Source: Acetobacteraceae bacterium
Lineage (GTDB): Bacteria > Pseudomonadota > Alphaproteobacteria > Acetobacterales > Acetobacteraceae
DNA: 7,164 nucleotides
Direction of reading: 5' to 3'
NCBI GenBank assembly: GCA_027489135.1
Contig: JAIYAI010000620.1
Coordinates: 1-7,164, forward strand
Below, in pieces: positions 1-6,277 of this stretch. The notes beneath the pieces were generated by a model, which saw only the letters and a list, made by a program, of their open reading frames with translations, did no database searches and was not told where the DNA came from. Numbering within the stretch: the first letter of the stretch is position 1; each line of letters begins with the position of its first letter. The position numbers and the translations under genes are program-made.

Positions 1-765
1 GTCCTCCGCAGCCTGCGGAGAGAACAAGAGTCCATCAATCCGCGTCGCGAGAAGACACCATTTTCTCAAGTGCGATTCCCCTGCCTCCTCGGGCGGCATC
101 GGCTCCTCGGGACGGAACAGCGCGATGGCGCGCCAGGGCGCGGTGCCGGATGCGCCGGGCAGCGGAAAATAGGCAAGCAGCCGCTTCGGATCGGGGAATA
201 GATGGATCCGGCCGCGGTCGAGCCCGGGGCATTGGCCATCCGCCAGCGCGGCGTTGAAGGGGTAATGCTTCCCGTAGAAGTCAGCGCCGACGGCGTGGCG
301 AACCGCGCTGTGGGCGCCGTCGCAGCCAATGATCCAGTCGGCCTCGGTCACCTCCTCCCGGTCGCCGGGATGGTGCAGCAGCACCTGGTGGCTGCTGAGG
401 CGCGAGAAGGCGACGCCGCGCTCAGGCGGGTTCGCGGGATCCGTCAGCAGGCGTTCGATGACGGTCTGCGGGGCGAGCACTACGGCGGGGAAGCGCGGGT
501 GCACGGGCATCAGGTCGATATGGACCGGTGCCCCGGCACCGAGATGCGCGGCCAGGCCGTCGATCCGGTGCGCCTCGGCCAGCAGCGCCTCGGCCAGGCC
601 GAATTTCTCCAGCACCTCGAGCGTGCGGGCCTGCACGCCGAGCGCGCGGGAGGTGGTGGCCGGGGCCAGCATGGCATCGATGTGGCGCACCGTGATGCCG
701 CGGAGGCGCAATGCCCGCGCGACGGTCAGGCCAGCCGGGCCGGCGCCCACGACGAGGACCTTCAT
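1..765 (-). CDS. FAD-dependent class A aromatic-type monooxygenase, N-terminal part (runs off left edge)
   Basis: The reading frame is open from an ATG at 765 to the left edge with no stop (255 codons), so the C-terminus lies outside the window. The N-terminus begins MKVLVVGAGPAGLTVARAL, with the FAD-binding GxGxxG at residues 7-12. A conserved block SRALGVQARTLEVLEKFG follows at about 39-56, and the DGxxSxxR-type motif (DGAHSAVR) lies at 149-156. These are hallmarks of the PheA/TfdB/UbiH group of flavoprotein hydroxylases, which use NAD(P)H and O2 to hydroxylate aromatic or related substrates in the cytosol. The third family motif (GD, FAD ribityl contact) would lie beyond the edge. The substrate cannot be read from this part. 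The start is supported by the Shine-Dalgarno sequence AAAGGAGG six bases upstream. The gene is co-directional with lpxXL but 191 bases away, and nothing links it to lipid A synthesis; I infer an independent gene. Confidence 0.85.
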   Translation of the reverse strand, partial: MKVLVVGAGPAGLTVARALRLRGITVRHIDAMLAPATTSRALGVQARTLEVLEKFGLAEALLAEAHRIDGLAAHLGAGAPVHIDLMPVHPRFPAVVLAPQTVIERLLTDPANPPERGVAFSRLSSHQVLLHHPGDREEVTEADWIIGCDGAHSAVRHAVGADFYGKHYPFNAALADGQCPGLDRGRIHLFPDPKRLLAYFPLPGASGTAPWRAIALFRPEEPMPPEEAGESHLRKWCLLATRIDGLLFSPQAAED

Positions 766-771
766 GCTGCG

Positions 772-779
772 CCTCCTTT
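772..779 (-). promoter_or_regulatory. Strong ribosome binding site of the monooxygenase gene
   Basis: On the minus strand AAAGGAGG precedes the ATG at 765 by six bases. It is an almost full match to the 16S anti-Shine-Dalgarno sequence. It fixes the start codon and is much stronger than the sites of lpxXL, fabZXL and fabF2XL, which fits a separately initiated gene. In the 191-base gap upstream (766-956) I found no convincing -35/-10 pair. Confidence 0.75.
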
Positions 780-956
780 GGTGGCTACGGGTGGGTTCCA
801 GACAGGCGCGCCAATGCAACCCCTGGATAGTGCGTCCGGCCGGCGGGGGGAAATCGCGCCGGGGCGGGAGATGGCGGCACAACCATGGCAGCGAATGCTT
901 GCCGAAACGTCAGGGGCGTCGCCGCGCCACGGCCCGCGGCGGCGGCACCAGATTCG

Positions 957-1859
957 TCACCGCCAGCGGCGGTGCATCCACAGCCATTGCCCCGGATGCT
1001 CGCGGATCCAGCCCTCGACGATCCGGTTCAGCAGCGCCGTGGCGGCATCGACATCGACCTGACCGTTGGCGCCGCACGGCAGTTCGATCCGCTCCGTCAT
1101 TTCCAGCAGGAAGCGTCCGCCGGGCTGGCGAATGACCCGCGCCCCGTGCACCGGCACGTCCGGGAAGCGCCGCGCGAGGCGCGCCAGCAGCGGGTTCGAG
1201 GCCGCGGGCCGGCCCAGGAAGGGCACGCGCGGGCCACGGCCGAAGCGCTGGTCGATCAGCATGCCGACATGCAGCCCCTCGTCCAGCGCCTCCATCATGG
1301 CGATCGGCGCGGCGGGGGAGGCGGCGATCAGCCGCCCCATGATCGGCGTGCGCAGCGCCACGATGTCGGCGGCGATGCGGGCATTGTTCGGCGTGCGGTA
1401 GAGCACGGCGGAGGGCAGCCCGTGTCGCGGCCCTGCGATCGCCGGGATCTCCCAGTTGGCCAGGTGCGCGGCGAAGATCAGCGCGGGCTTGCCATCCGCG
1501 GCCAGCGCCTCGAAGCGGCGCGCCGTCTCGTCGCTGACCCGGATGCGGCCGCTGTTCGGCTGCGACGGGTCGAAGTCCCAGATCCGGTCCATGTGGACAT
1601 ATTCGCAGGCGACGCGGCCGAGATTGTCCCAGGCCTCGCGCAGGATGGCGGCGCGCTCGGCCTCGGACTTCTCCGGGAAGGCATGCGCGATGTTGTCGCG
1701 GGCGATGCGGTGGGCGGGGAACAGCGGGCCGAGGCTGCGGGCCACGAAGGCGCCGAGGGCCGCCGAGCGGTCCGGCCCCAGCGCGCGCACGAAGACGAAG
1801 GCCCCGCGGATCAGCGCGGCGAGGACGGCGTCGGCGAGGCGTTGCAGGGCAGGGGGCAT
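957..1859 (-). CDS. lpxXL: LpxXL: very-long-chain fatty acyltransferase of lipid A synthesis (LpxL/HtrB family)
   Basis: This 300-residue protein belongs to the LpxL/LpxM (HtrB/MsbB) lysophospholipid-acyltransferase family, which acylates Kdo2-lipid IVA at the inner face of the cytoplasmic membrane using acyl-ACP. The catalytic HX4(D/E) motif is visible as HLANWE (His132, Glu137). It is followed by YRTPNN at 154-159, the LIDQRFG block at 201-207 and the typical C-terminal WMHRRW. Residues about 8-27 are hydrophobic and probably form the membrane anchor. Length is normal for the family (about 300). As last gene of an acpXL-fabZXL-fabF2XL-fabF1XL-adhXL-lpxXL series it corresponds to rhizobial LpxXL, which moves the C28-type acyl chain from AcpXL to lipid A. 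Donor specificity is inferred from context; by motif alone it could be an ordinary LpxL. The ATG at 1859 has no clear Shine-Dalgarno sequence, and a GC hairpin lies just upstream, so expression may be low or coupled to adhXL. Confidence 0.9.
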   Translation of the reverse strand: MPPALQRLADAVLAALIRGAFVFVRALGPDRSAALGAFVARSLGPLFPAHRIARDNIAHAFPEKSEAERAAILREAWDNLGRVACEYVHMDRIWDFDPSQPNSGRIRVSDETARRFEALAADGKPALIFAAHLANWEIPAIAGPRHGLPSAVLYRTPNNARIAADIVALRTPIMGRLIAASPAAPIAMMEALDEGLHVGMLIDQRFGRGPRVPFLGRPAASNPLLARLARRFPDVPVHGARVIRQPGGRFLLEMTERIELPCGANGQVDVDAATALLNRIVEGWIREHPGQWLWMHRRWR

Positions 1860-1885
1860 GGGTACGGGAGAGGCCCCCGGGGAGG

Positions 1886-1924
1886 CCCTCCCCCGCTGGC
1901 GGGGGAGGGTCGGGTGGGGGTGGC
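1886..1924. repeat. GC-rich palindromic intergenic repeat, copy A (between adhXL and lpxXL)
   Basis: A perfect 11-base inverted repeat (CCCTCCCCCGC at 1886-1896, GCGGGGGAGGG at 1899-1909) has only TG between its arms. It is followed by a G-rich tail, GGTCGGGTGGGGGTGGC (1908-1924). It fills most of the 75-base gap between adhXL and lpxXL. Related sequence occurs in the gap on the other side of adhXL in direct and in inverted orientation. It looks like a dispersed REP-type element. In the transcript the stem would be very stable and might protect the adhXL 3' end or dampen lpxXL, but no U-tract follows, so I do not call it a terminator. Confidence 0.7.
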
Positions 1925-1934
1925 CCTGCGGCGC

Positions 1935-2957
1935 CTACAGCGTGACGACGATCTTGCCGAAGACCCGCCGGCTCTCGAGCCGTGCCAGCGCGTCCGCGAA
2001 GCCATCCAGCGGCGCCACCGTGTCCAGCACGGGCCGGATTCCCTTCGCCATGGTGGCCAGGCCCGAGGCCGTCCGGCTGATCGGCGCGCCGAAGCTGCCG
2101 ATGATCCGAAGCTGGCGCTGGAACAGCATCATCAGGTTGGTCTCGGCCGAGACGCCGGAGGTCGAGCCGCAGGTCACCAGCCGCCCGCCCATCCGCAGCG
2201 AGAGCAGCGATCCGGCCCAGGTCGAGGCACCGACATGCTCGAACACCACGTCGACGCCCTTCTTGCCGGTGACGCGCCGCGCCACGCTCTCGAAGCGGCC
2301 CGTGGTGTAGTTCACCACGTGGTCGGCGCCGAGGGCCTTGGCCTTCTCGCATTTCTCGTCGTCGCCGGCGGTGGCGATGACGGTGCAGCCCATGGCCTTG
2401 GCGATGCGCACCGCGACCGTGCCGATGCCCGAGCCAGCGGCCTGGACCAGCACCGTCTCCCCGGGCTCGAGCAGCGCGTTGTCGAAGAACATGTGCTCGA
2501 CGGTCGAGAAGGTGATGCCGGCGCAGGCGGCGTCGAGGGTGTCGACGCCATCCGGCACCGCCACCAGCAGCCGCGCGTCCTGGTTCATTTCTCCTTGTGC
2601 GAAGCCGTCGACGTGGAAGCCCTTCACGCCCTTGACGTTCTCGCAGAGGTTGTCGCGGCCCGCCTTGCAGTAGCGGCAGGTGCCGCAGGTGAGGGCACCG
2701 TAGGGGACCGCGCGCTGGCCGACCTGCCAGCCCGTCACGCCGGGGCCGATGGCGATGATCTCGCCCACCGCCTCGGCACCCACGGTCAAGGGAAGCTCGC
2801 GCTTGGCGAAGGCCATGCCGCGCCAGCCCCAGACGTCGATGTGGTTCAGCGCGACGGCGAGCATGCGCAGCCGCACCTCGCCCGGGCCGGGCGGCGGCGG
2901 CGGGTCCATGTCGACGAGGCGGACATCACGATCGCCGAAGAGACGCAGGGCGCGCAT
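1935..2957 (-). CDS. adhXL: AdhXL: zinc-type MDR oxidoreductase, probable enoyl-thioester reductase of the VLCFA cluster
   Basis: This 340-residue protein is a medium-chain dehydrogenase/reductase. The GroES-like domain comes first. It contains four structural-zinc cysteines (Cys91, Cys94, Cys97, Cys105 in CGTCRYCKAGRDNLC), followed by a Rossmann domain with AAGSGIGTVAV at about 173-183. The catalytic-zinc ligands of alcohol dehydrogenases are not conserved: the usual Cys position reads Asn38 (LNHIDVW) and the GHE motif reads GAE (Ala61). That pattern is typical of quinone-oxidoreductase and enoyl-reductase branches, so the alcohol dehydrogenase name is probably misleading. In this cluster the missing step is reduction of the enoyl-ACP, and I infer this enzyme does it with NAD(P)H. 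The ATG at 2957 was chosen because MRALRLFGDRDVRL is a normal MDR N-terminus and GGAGGAG lies seven bases upstream. A longer frame to 3218 would overlap fabF1XL and adds unrelated low-complexity sequence. The stop is TAG. Confidence 0.9.
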   Translation of the reverse strand: MRALRLFGDRDVRLVDMDPPPPPGPGEVRLRMLAVALNHIDVWGWRGMAFAKRELPLTVGAEAVGEIIAIGPGVTGWQVGQRAVPYGALTCGTCRYCKAGRDNLCENVKGVKGFHVDGFAQGEMNQDARLLVAVPDGVDTLDAACAGITFSTVEHMFFDNALLEPGETVLVQAAGSGIGTVAVRIAKAMGCTVIATAGDDEKCEKAKALGADHVVNYTTGRFESVARRVTGKKGVDVVFEHVGASTWAGSLLSLRMGGRLVTCGSTSGVSAETNLMMLFQRQLRIIGSFGAPISRTASGLATMAKGIRPVLDTVAPLDGFADALARLESRRVFGKIVVTL

Positions 2958-2964
2958 CAGGTCA

Positions 2965-2991
2965 CTCCTCCCCCCGCCTGACGCGGGGAGG
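2965..2991 (-). promoter_or_regulatory. adhXL ribosome binding site inside a potential hairpin
   Basis: On the minus strand GGAGGAG (2971-2965) stands seven bases before the adhXL ATG. The preceding bases form an inverted repeat: CCTCCCCGC (2991-2983), a GTCAG loop, then GC-GGGGGG-AGG (2977-2967), with two extra G residues in the second arm. If this folds in the mRNA, GGAGG of the ribosome binding site is base-paired. This suggests restrained translation of adhXL, or dependence on ribosomes finishing nearby fabF1XL. The pairing is seen in the sequence; any regulatory role is inference. Confidence 0.45.
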
Positions 2992-3046
2992 CCGGGAGGG
3001 GCGTGGCCGCGGGATGGGCAACACGCCAGCCACCCCCACCCCGACC
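2967..3046. repeat. GC-rich palindromic intergenic repeat, composite copy B (between fabF1XL and adhXL)
   Basis: The 124-base gap between fabF1XL and adhXL holds a second element of the family seen at 1886-1924. An imperfect stem (2967-2977 with 2983-2991) is followed by GGCCGGGAGGGGCGTGGC (2990-3007), which parallels the stem-plus-G-rich-tail layout of copy A. A third, inverted tail, GCCACCCCCACCCCGACC, lies at 3029-3046. Its complement differs from the copy A tail (1908-1924) by one extra G. The arms 2990-3007 and 3029-3046 match at 14 of 18 positions as an inverted repeat. The arrangement resembles paired REP elements. Its role is unknown; transcript stabilisation or simple genomic parasitism are both possible. 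Confidence 0.6.
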
Positions 3047-3081
3047 TTCCCCCGTCCCCGACCCTGCCAGGACAAACGCCT

Positions 3082-4365
3082 TCATTCCGCGGCTCCCAGC
3101 ACGAGGCACACGTTCTGCCCGCCGAAGCCGAAGCTGTTCGACAGCACCCGCCGCACCTTGGCCGGCCGCGCGACGTTCGGCACCACGTCCAGCGGGATCG
3201 CGGGATCCGGCGTCTCATGGTTGATCGTCGGCGGAAGCATGCCGTGCCGGATGGTCAGCAGGCTGATCGCCGCCTCCACCGCGCCGGCGGCCGAGAGCGT
3301 GTGGCCGATCATCGACTTGGTGGAGGAGATCGGCGGGGTCTTGCCCTCGCCGAAGACCGCCAGCATGCCCAGCGTCTCCATCTTGTCGTTCTCCGGCGTG
3401 CCGGTGCCGTGCGCGTTGACGTAGTCGATGTCCGCGGGCTGCAGCCCGGCATCGGCGATCGCCGCGCGCATGGCGCCGACGATCGCCCCGCCATCCGGGT
3501 TGGAGCGGGTCCGGTGGAAGCTGTCCGCGCGCTCCCCGGCACCGAGCACCAGGCCCAGCACCTCGGCGCCGCGCGCTCGCGCGCTCTCCAGGCTCTCCAG
3601 CACCAGCGCCGCCGCGCCCTCGCTCATCACGAAGCCCTCGCGGGTCTTCTCGAAGGGGCGGGAGGCCCTGGCCGGGTCCTCGTTGCGCGTGGACAGCGCG
3701 GAGAGCAGGGAGAAGCGGATCAGCGCCTCCGCCTGCACGCTGCCCTCGGCGCCGATGCAGAGCGCGGCCGGCGCCTCGCCGCGCTGGATCGCCTCGATGC
3801 CGAGCTGGATCGAGGAGGCGCCCGTCGCGCAGGCCGTGGTCAGCGAGATCGGCGCGCCCTCCGCCCCGAAGCGGTCGGCGATGCGCTCGCCGACGCCGCC
3901 ATAGAGGAAACCCTCGTAGAGGTCGCGGTCACCGGAAGCCGCGGCCACGAGGTCCGGGTAGCGGACCTCGCCACCGGCATTGCCCTGCACCTTGCGGGCC
4001 AGTGCCAGGCGCTGCGTCCACTCGATCTCCACGGGCGGCATGCCCATGAACAGCGGCCCGGGGAAGCGCCTGCCCGCGAAGCCGGCCTGCGCCACCGCCT
4101 CCTCCGCCGCGATGGTCCCCATGCGCTCGACCCGGGCGGGGCAGGCGAGGGGCTCGCTCCGCGTCGCGTCCTCCGGGAGGTCGACCTGGCCGGCGATGGT
4201 GGTCTTCAGGTGGTCGGTCGGGAAGCGGGAGATGCGGCGGATGCCGGACCGACCGGCGACCAGCCCCGCCCAGGTCTCCGGCACGCCGAACCCGAGCGGC
4301 GTGACCAGGCCGATGCCGGTGACCGCCACCACATGGCGGCCGAGATGGTCCCGGGTCGCGCTCAT
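3082..4365 (-). CDS. fabF1XL: FabF1XL: catalytic beta-ketoacyl-ACP synthase of the VLCFA cluster
   Basis: This 427-residue protein is a full-length FabF-type (KAS II) condensing enzyme. It should catalyse decarboxylative Claisen condensation of malonyl-ACP with acyl-AcpXL. All catalytic elements are visible: nucleophile Cys179 in TTACATGASS, His319 in NAHGTGTPEND, Lys350 and His355 in STKSMIGHTLSAAGA, and the C-terminal SNSFGFGGQN loop at about 409-418. The N-terminus VVAVTGIGLVTPLG is typical, so the ATG at 4365 is sound; AGGAG lies eight bases before it. It follows fabF2XL by 28 bases, and a shared transcript is very likely. In rhizobia the equivalent gene sits at the same place and is assigned to elongation towards the C28 acyl chain. 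Because its neighbour FabF2XL has lost the catalytic residues, I infer that FabF1XL is the active half of a heterodimer. By motif alone it could be any KAS II; context decides the assignment. Confidence 0.92.
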   Translation of the reverse strand: MSATRDHLGRHVVAVTGIGLVTPLGFGVPETWAGLVAGRSGIRRISRFPTDHLKTTIAGQVDLPEDATRSEPLACPARVERMGTIAAEEAVAQAGFAGRRFPGPLFMGMPPVEIEWTQRLALARKVQGNAGGEVRYPDLVAAASGDRDLYEGFLYGGVGERIADRFGAEGAPISLTTACATGASSIQLGIEAIQRGEAPAALCIGAEGSVQAEALIRFSLLSALSTRNEDPARASRPFEKTREGFVMSEGAAALVLESLESARARGAEVLGLVLGAGERADSFHRTRSNPDGGAIVGAMRAAIADAGLQPADIDYVNAHGTGTPENDKMETLGMLAVFGEGKTPPISSTKSMIGHTLSAAGAVEAAISLLTIRHGMLPPTINHETPDPAIPLDVVPNVARPAKVRRVLSNSFGFGGQNVCLVLGAAE

Positions 4366-4393
4366 GCGGCATTCTCCTCTGGACGGGCGCCGC

Positions 4394-5602
4394 TCATGCC
4401 GCGCCCCCTTCGATCGGTTCCACCAGGGCCAGCGACTCGCCGCGCCACATGCCGAAGCTGCTGACCAGCGCCTGCGGCGCCCGGCCGGCCTGCACGGCCA
4501 GCGCCGCCAGGGCCAGGGACGCGGGCAGAGCCGCTTCGACCGTATGGCCGATCATGTCGGCCACCGGCGTCACGCCGCCCTGCGCCGGGCCGCGGTCGCG
4601 GAGCCAGCCCAGGAAGCCCTGCTCGGCGGCGTAGGAGCCCGCCATGCCGGAGCCGGCGGAGAGCACCGCGTAGCCGGGGACGAGGCGCGGCAGCAGCGGC
4701 GTGGCAAGTCGCTGCGCCGCGGCCAGCGCGGTGTCCTCGCCGCGCCGACGGCTCGCCGTGCCGGTGATGGCGGTGAGCCTGGCGATGCCGGTCGCGCCGC
4801 GCGCCCGGGCCGCCGCCTCGGTCTCCAGCACCAGGAAGACGCCGGCGCTGCCCATGACCATGCCGCCCCCCGTCGCCTGGCGCGCGGCGGCGGGCACCCA
4901 GGCCTCGCGCCACAGCCCGCCGGCGGCACCGGCATAGGCCAGCATCATGTCCCAGCGGCCGGCGATGTAGGCGGCGCCGACCAGCGCGGCATGGCCGCGG
5001 CCCTCGGCGATGCGCTGCGCGGCGATGCGCACCGCGTCCGCCCCGGCCTGCTCCTCCCCCATGAAGGTGCGGGAGGACCCGGTGACGCCGTGCACGATCG
5101 AAATGTTGCCGGCCATCAGGTTGGACAACTGCGCAAGGAACAGCGTCGGCCGCAGCCCGCCGGAGATCATCTCGTTCAGCTTCAGCGCGGCCTCCGCCGC
5201 GGGCAGGCCGGCGATGGCGTTGCAGACCTGCTCGTCAAGCGCGACGTCCCGCTCGCCGCCGCCGGCGGCGACGACGAGATGCATCTCCGCGGCCAGCGGC
5301 CGCGCCGCGGCATCGTCGAGCGCCAGCCCCGCGACATAGGTGCCGAGGCGCTGCCAGGGCTCCATCTGCCGCTGGTCGCCCTTCTTCGGGATCTGCGTGT
5401 CGAGGTTCAGGGGCGGCAGCGGATGGACGGGAAAGGGGGCGAAGCCCGCCACGTCCAGCACCGGCGCCGGCGGGTCCGCCAGGGCGGCCAGATGCGGCGC
5501 CGCGCCCTCGCCGAGCGACGAGACGAGGCCGATGCCGGTGATCCAGACCGGCTGCGGCAGCGGGGCCGGGCCGGCGGGGTGTGACGCTGTGTCAGGGCTC
5601 AT
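4394..5602 (-). CDS. fabF2XL: FabF2XL: ketosynthase-like protein without catalytic residues, probable chain-length factor partner
   Basis: This 402-residue protein has a thiolase/ketosynthase fold signature: WITGIGLVSSLG at 20-31, the nucleophile-elbow region GNISIVHGVTGSSRTFMGEE at 165-184, DMIGHT at 349-354 and a C-terminal SSFGMWRGES at 381-390. Compared with FabF1XL it lacks the nucleophilic Cys: the aligned stretch reads MGEEQAGADA at 181-190, with Glu184 or Gln185 at the position. The first catalytic His is also missing (LSAGSG instead of NAHGTG, about 314-319), and Ala348 stands where the Lys would be. Only the last His (His353) remains. This resembles the KS-beta/chain-length factors of type II polyketide synthases, which carry an EQAG-type sequence there and work as heterodimers with an active KS. 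I infer a non-catalytic partner of FabF1XL. The ATG at 5602 has only a weak Shine-Dalgarno sequence. The N-terminus is extended by about 17 Pro/Ala-rich residues relative to FabF1XL. Confidence 0.88.
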   Translation of the reverse strand: MSPDTASHPAGPAPLPQPVWITGIGLVSSLGEGAAPHLAALADPPAPVLDVAGFAPFPVHPLPPLNLDTQIPKKGDQRQMEPWQRLGTYVAGLALDDAAARPLAAEMHLVVAAGGGERDVALDEQVCNAIAGLPAAEAALKLNEMISGGLRPTLFLAQLSNLMAGNISIVHGVTGSSRTFMGEEQAGADAVRIAAQRIAEGRGHAALVGAAYIAGRWDMMLAYAGAAGGLWREAWVPAAARQATGGGMVMGSAGVFLVLETEAAARARGATGIARLTAITGTASRRRGEDTALAAAQRLATPLLPRLVPGYAVLSAGSGMAGSYAAEQGFLGWLRDRGPAQGGVTPVADMIGHTVEAALPASLALAALAVQAGRAPQALVSSFGMWRGESLALVEPIEGGAA

Positions 5603-5734
5603 GCGGGTCTCGATAAGGGCGCCCGGCTGGCCGCGCCAGGGACAGGGTCGCCCGGCCAGCGAGTCGGAGTGGAACCGGCGGCCCTTCCTATCGCCGCGCG
5701 GCCGCTCGCGCCATGCGCGGCAACGGCCCCGCGG

Positions 5735-5769
5735 CGGGACGGAACGCCGCTGCCGTCCCGGCCGGACGG
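5735..5769. other. Nested inverted repeats in the fabZXL-fabF2XL gap
   Basis: The 177-base gap (5603-5779) is the longest in the operon and has no supported reading frame. Just after the fabZXL stop it holds an 8-base perfect inverted repeat, CGGGACGG (5735-5742) with CCGTCCCG (5753-5760) and a 10-base loop. This competes with a second hairpin, CCGTCC (5753-5758) with GGACGG (5764-5769). In the mRNA the two structures are mutually exclusive. No U-tract follows, so it is not a canonical terminator; it could mark an RNA processing or partial-termination site. Such structures also arise by chance in DNA this rich in G and C. Confidence 0.35.
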
Positions 5770-5779
5770 GTGCGGCGGC

Positions 5780-6247
5780 TCAGCCCGCGAGGTCGTCCGG
5801 CACGGCGAGCCCGATCCGCCTGGCCTGGGTGCGCATGGCGGTGGCGAGGTCGGGCGCCGGGAAATCCAGCACGCGGTACGTCAGTTCGGCATCGCAGATG
5901 CGCTTGCCCTCGGCGGATATCTTTCCGGTGGCGACGGCATAGCCGCTGCCCTCATGGACGAGGTCCGCCTCGACCAGCAGCAGCGTGCTGGGGCCGACGA
6001 AGCTGCGGAACTTCGCCTCCTTCACCGAGGCCAGGAAGGGCATCCGCACGAACCCCTGCCGGTGCAGCAGCATGTAGCCGCCGGCCTGGGCCATGGTCTC
6101 CACCAGCAGCACGCCGGGGACCAGCGGATGGCCCGGGAAATGGCCCTCGAAGACCGGACTCGCCTTCGGCACGATGGCCTCGGCCCGCAGCGATTCGCGG
6201 GTGACGGCGACCACGCGGTCGATCATCTGGAAGTATTCGAGACGCAT
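5780..6247 (-). CDS. fabZXL: FabZXL: 3-hydroxyacyl-ACP dehydratase of the VLCFA cluster
   Basis: This 155-residue protein has a single hot-dog domain and the usual FabZ length (about 150). It removes water from 3-hydroxyacyl-ACP to give the trans-2-enoyl form, in the cytosol. The active-site segment FEGHFPGHPLVPGVLLVETM is at residues 33-52 and is followed by AQAGG. The catalytic His36 (GHFPG) and Glu50 (LLVETMAQ) are both present. FLASVKEAKFRSFVGP at about 71-86 matches the conserved central region of the family. The gene starts 30 bases after acpXL with a weak Shine-Dalgarno sequence (GCAGG), so it probably shares the acpXL transcript. A general FabZ role in housekeeping synthesis is possible from motif alone, but the position directly behind acpXL indicates the specialised paralogue that works on AcpXL-bound long chains. 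Confidence 0.89.
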   Translation of the reverse strand: MRLEYFQMIDRVVAVTRESLRAEAIVPKASPVFEGHFPGHPLVPGVLLVETMAQAGGYMLLHRQGFVRMPFLASVKEAKFRSFVGPSTLLLVEADLVHEGSGYAVATGKISAEGKRICDAELTYRVLDFPAPDLATAMRTQARRIGLAVPDDLAG

Positions 6248-6277
6248 CGGACCTGCTGCCCTGGCCGTGATGCCGGA

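Noticed and set aside
920..941. A 7-base GC stem after the lpxXL stop as a possible terminator (920-926 with 935-941).
   Set aside because: The stem is short, has an 8-base loop and no U-tract, and is no better than chance in such GC-rich DNA.
910..2352. A 480-codon minus-strand frame overlapping lpxXL and adhXL in another phase.
   Set aside because: The translation is Arg/Gly/Pro-rich and crosses the boundary of two genuine genes.
885..2981. A 698-codon open frame on the plus strand antisense to lpxXL and adhXL.
   Set aside because: Its translation is rich in Arg, His, Gly, Ala and Asp with no recognisable motif, and it overlaps two well-supported minus-strand genes. Long antisense frames are expected where the third codon position is almost always G or C.
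2958..3218. An N-terminal extension of adhXL of 87 codons to an ATG at 3218.
   Set aside because: It would overlap the end of fabF1XL, consists of translated repeat sequence, and ignores the good ribosome binding site and canonical MDR start at 2957.
2749..4464. A 571-codon open frame on the plus strand antisense to fabF1XL.
   Set aside because: Same reason: low-complexity composition, no motif, and it lies over a ketosynthase gene with an intact catalytic Cys-His-His set.
3980..5584. A 534-codon plus-strand frame antisense to fabF2XL.
   Set aside because: Arg/Gly/Ala-rich shadow of the fabF2XL frame without motifs or a ribosome binding site.
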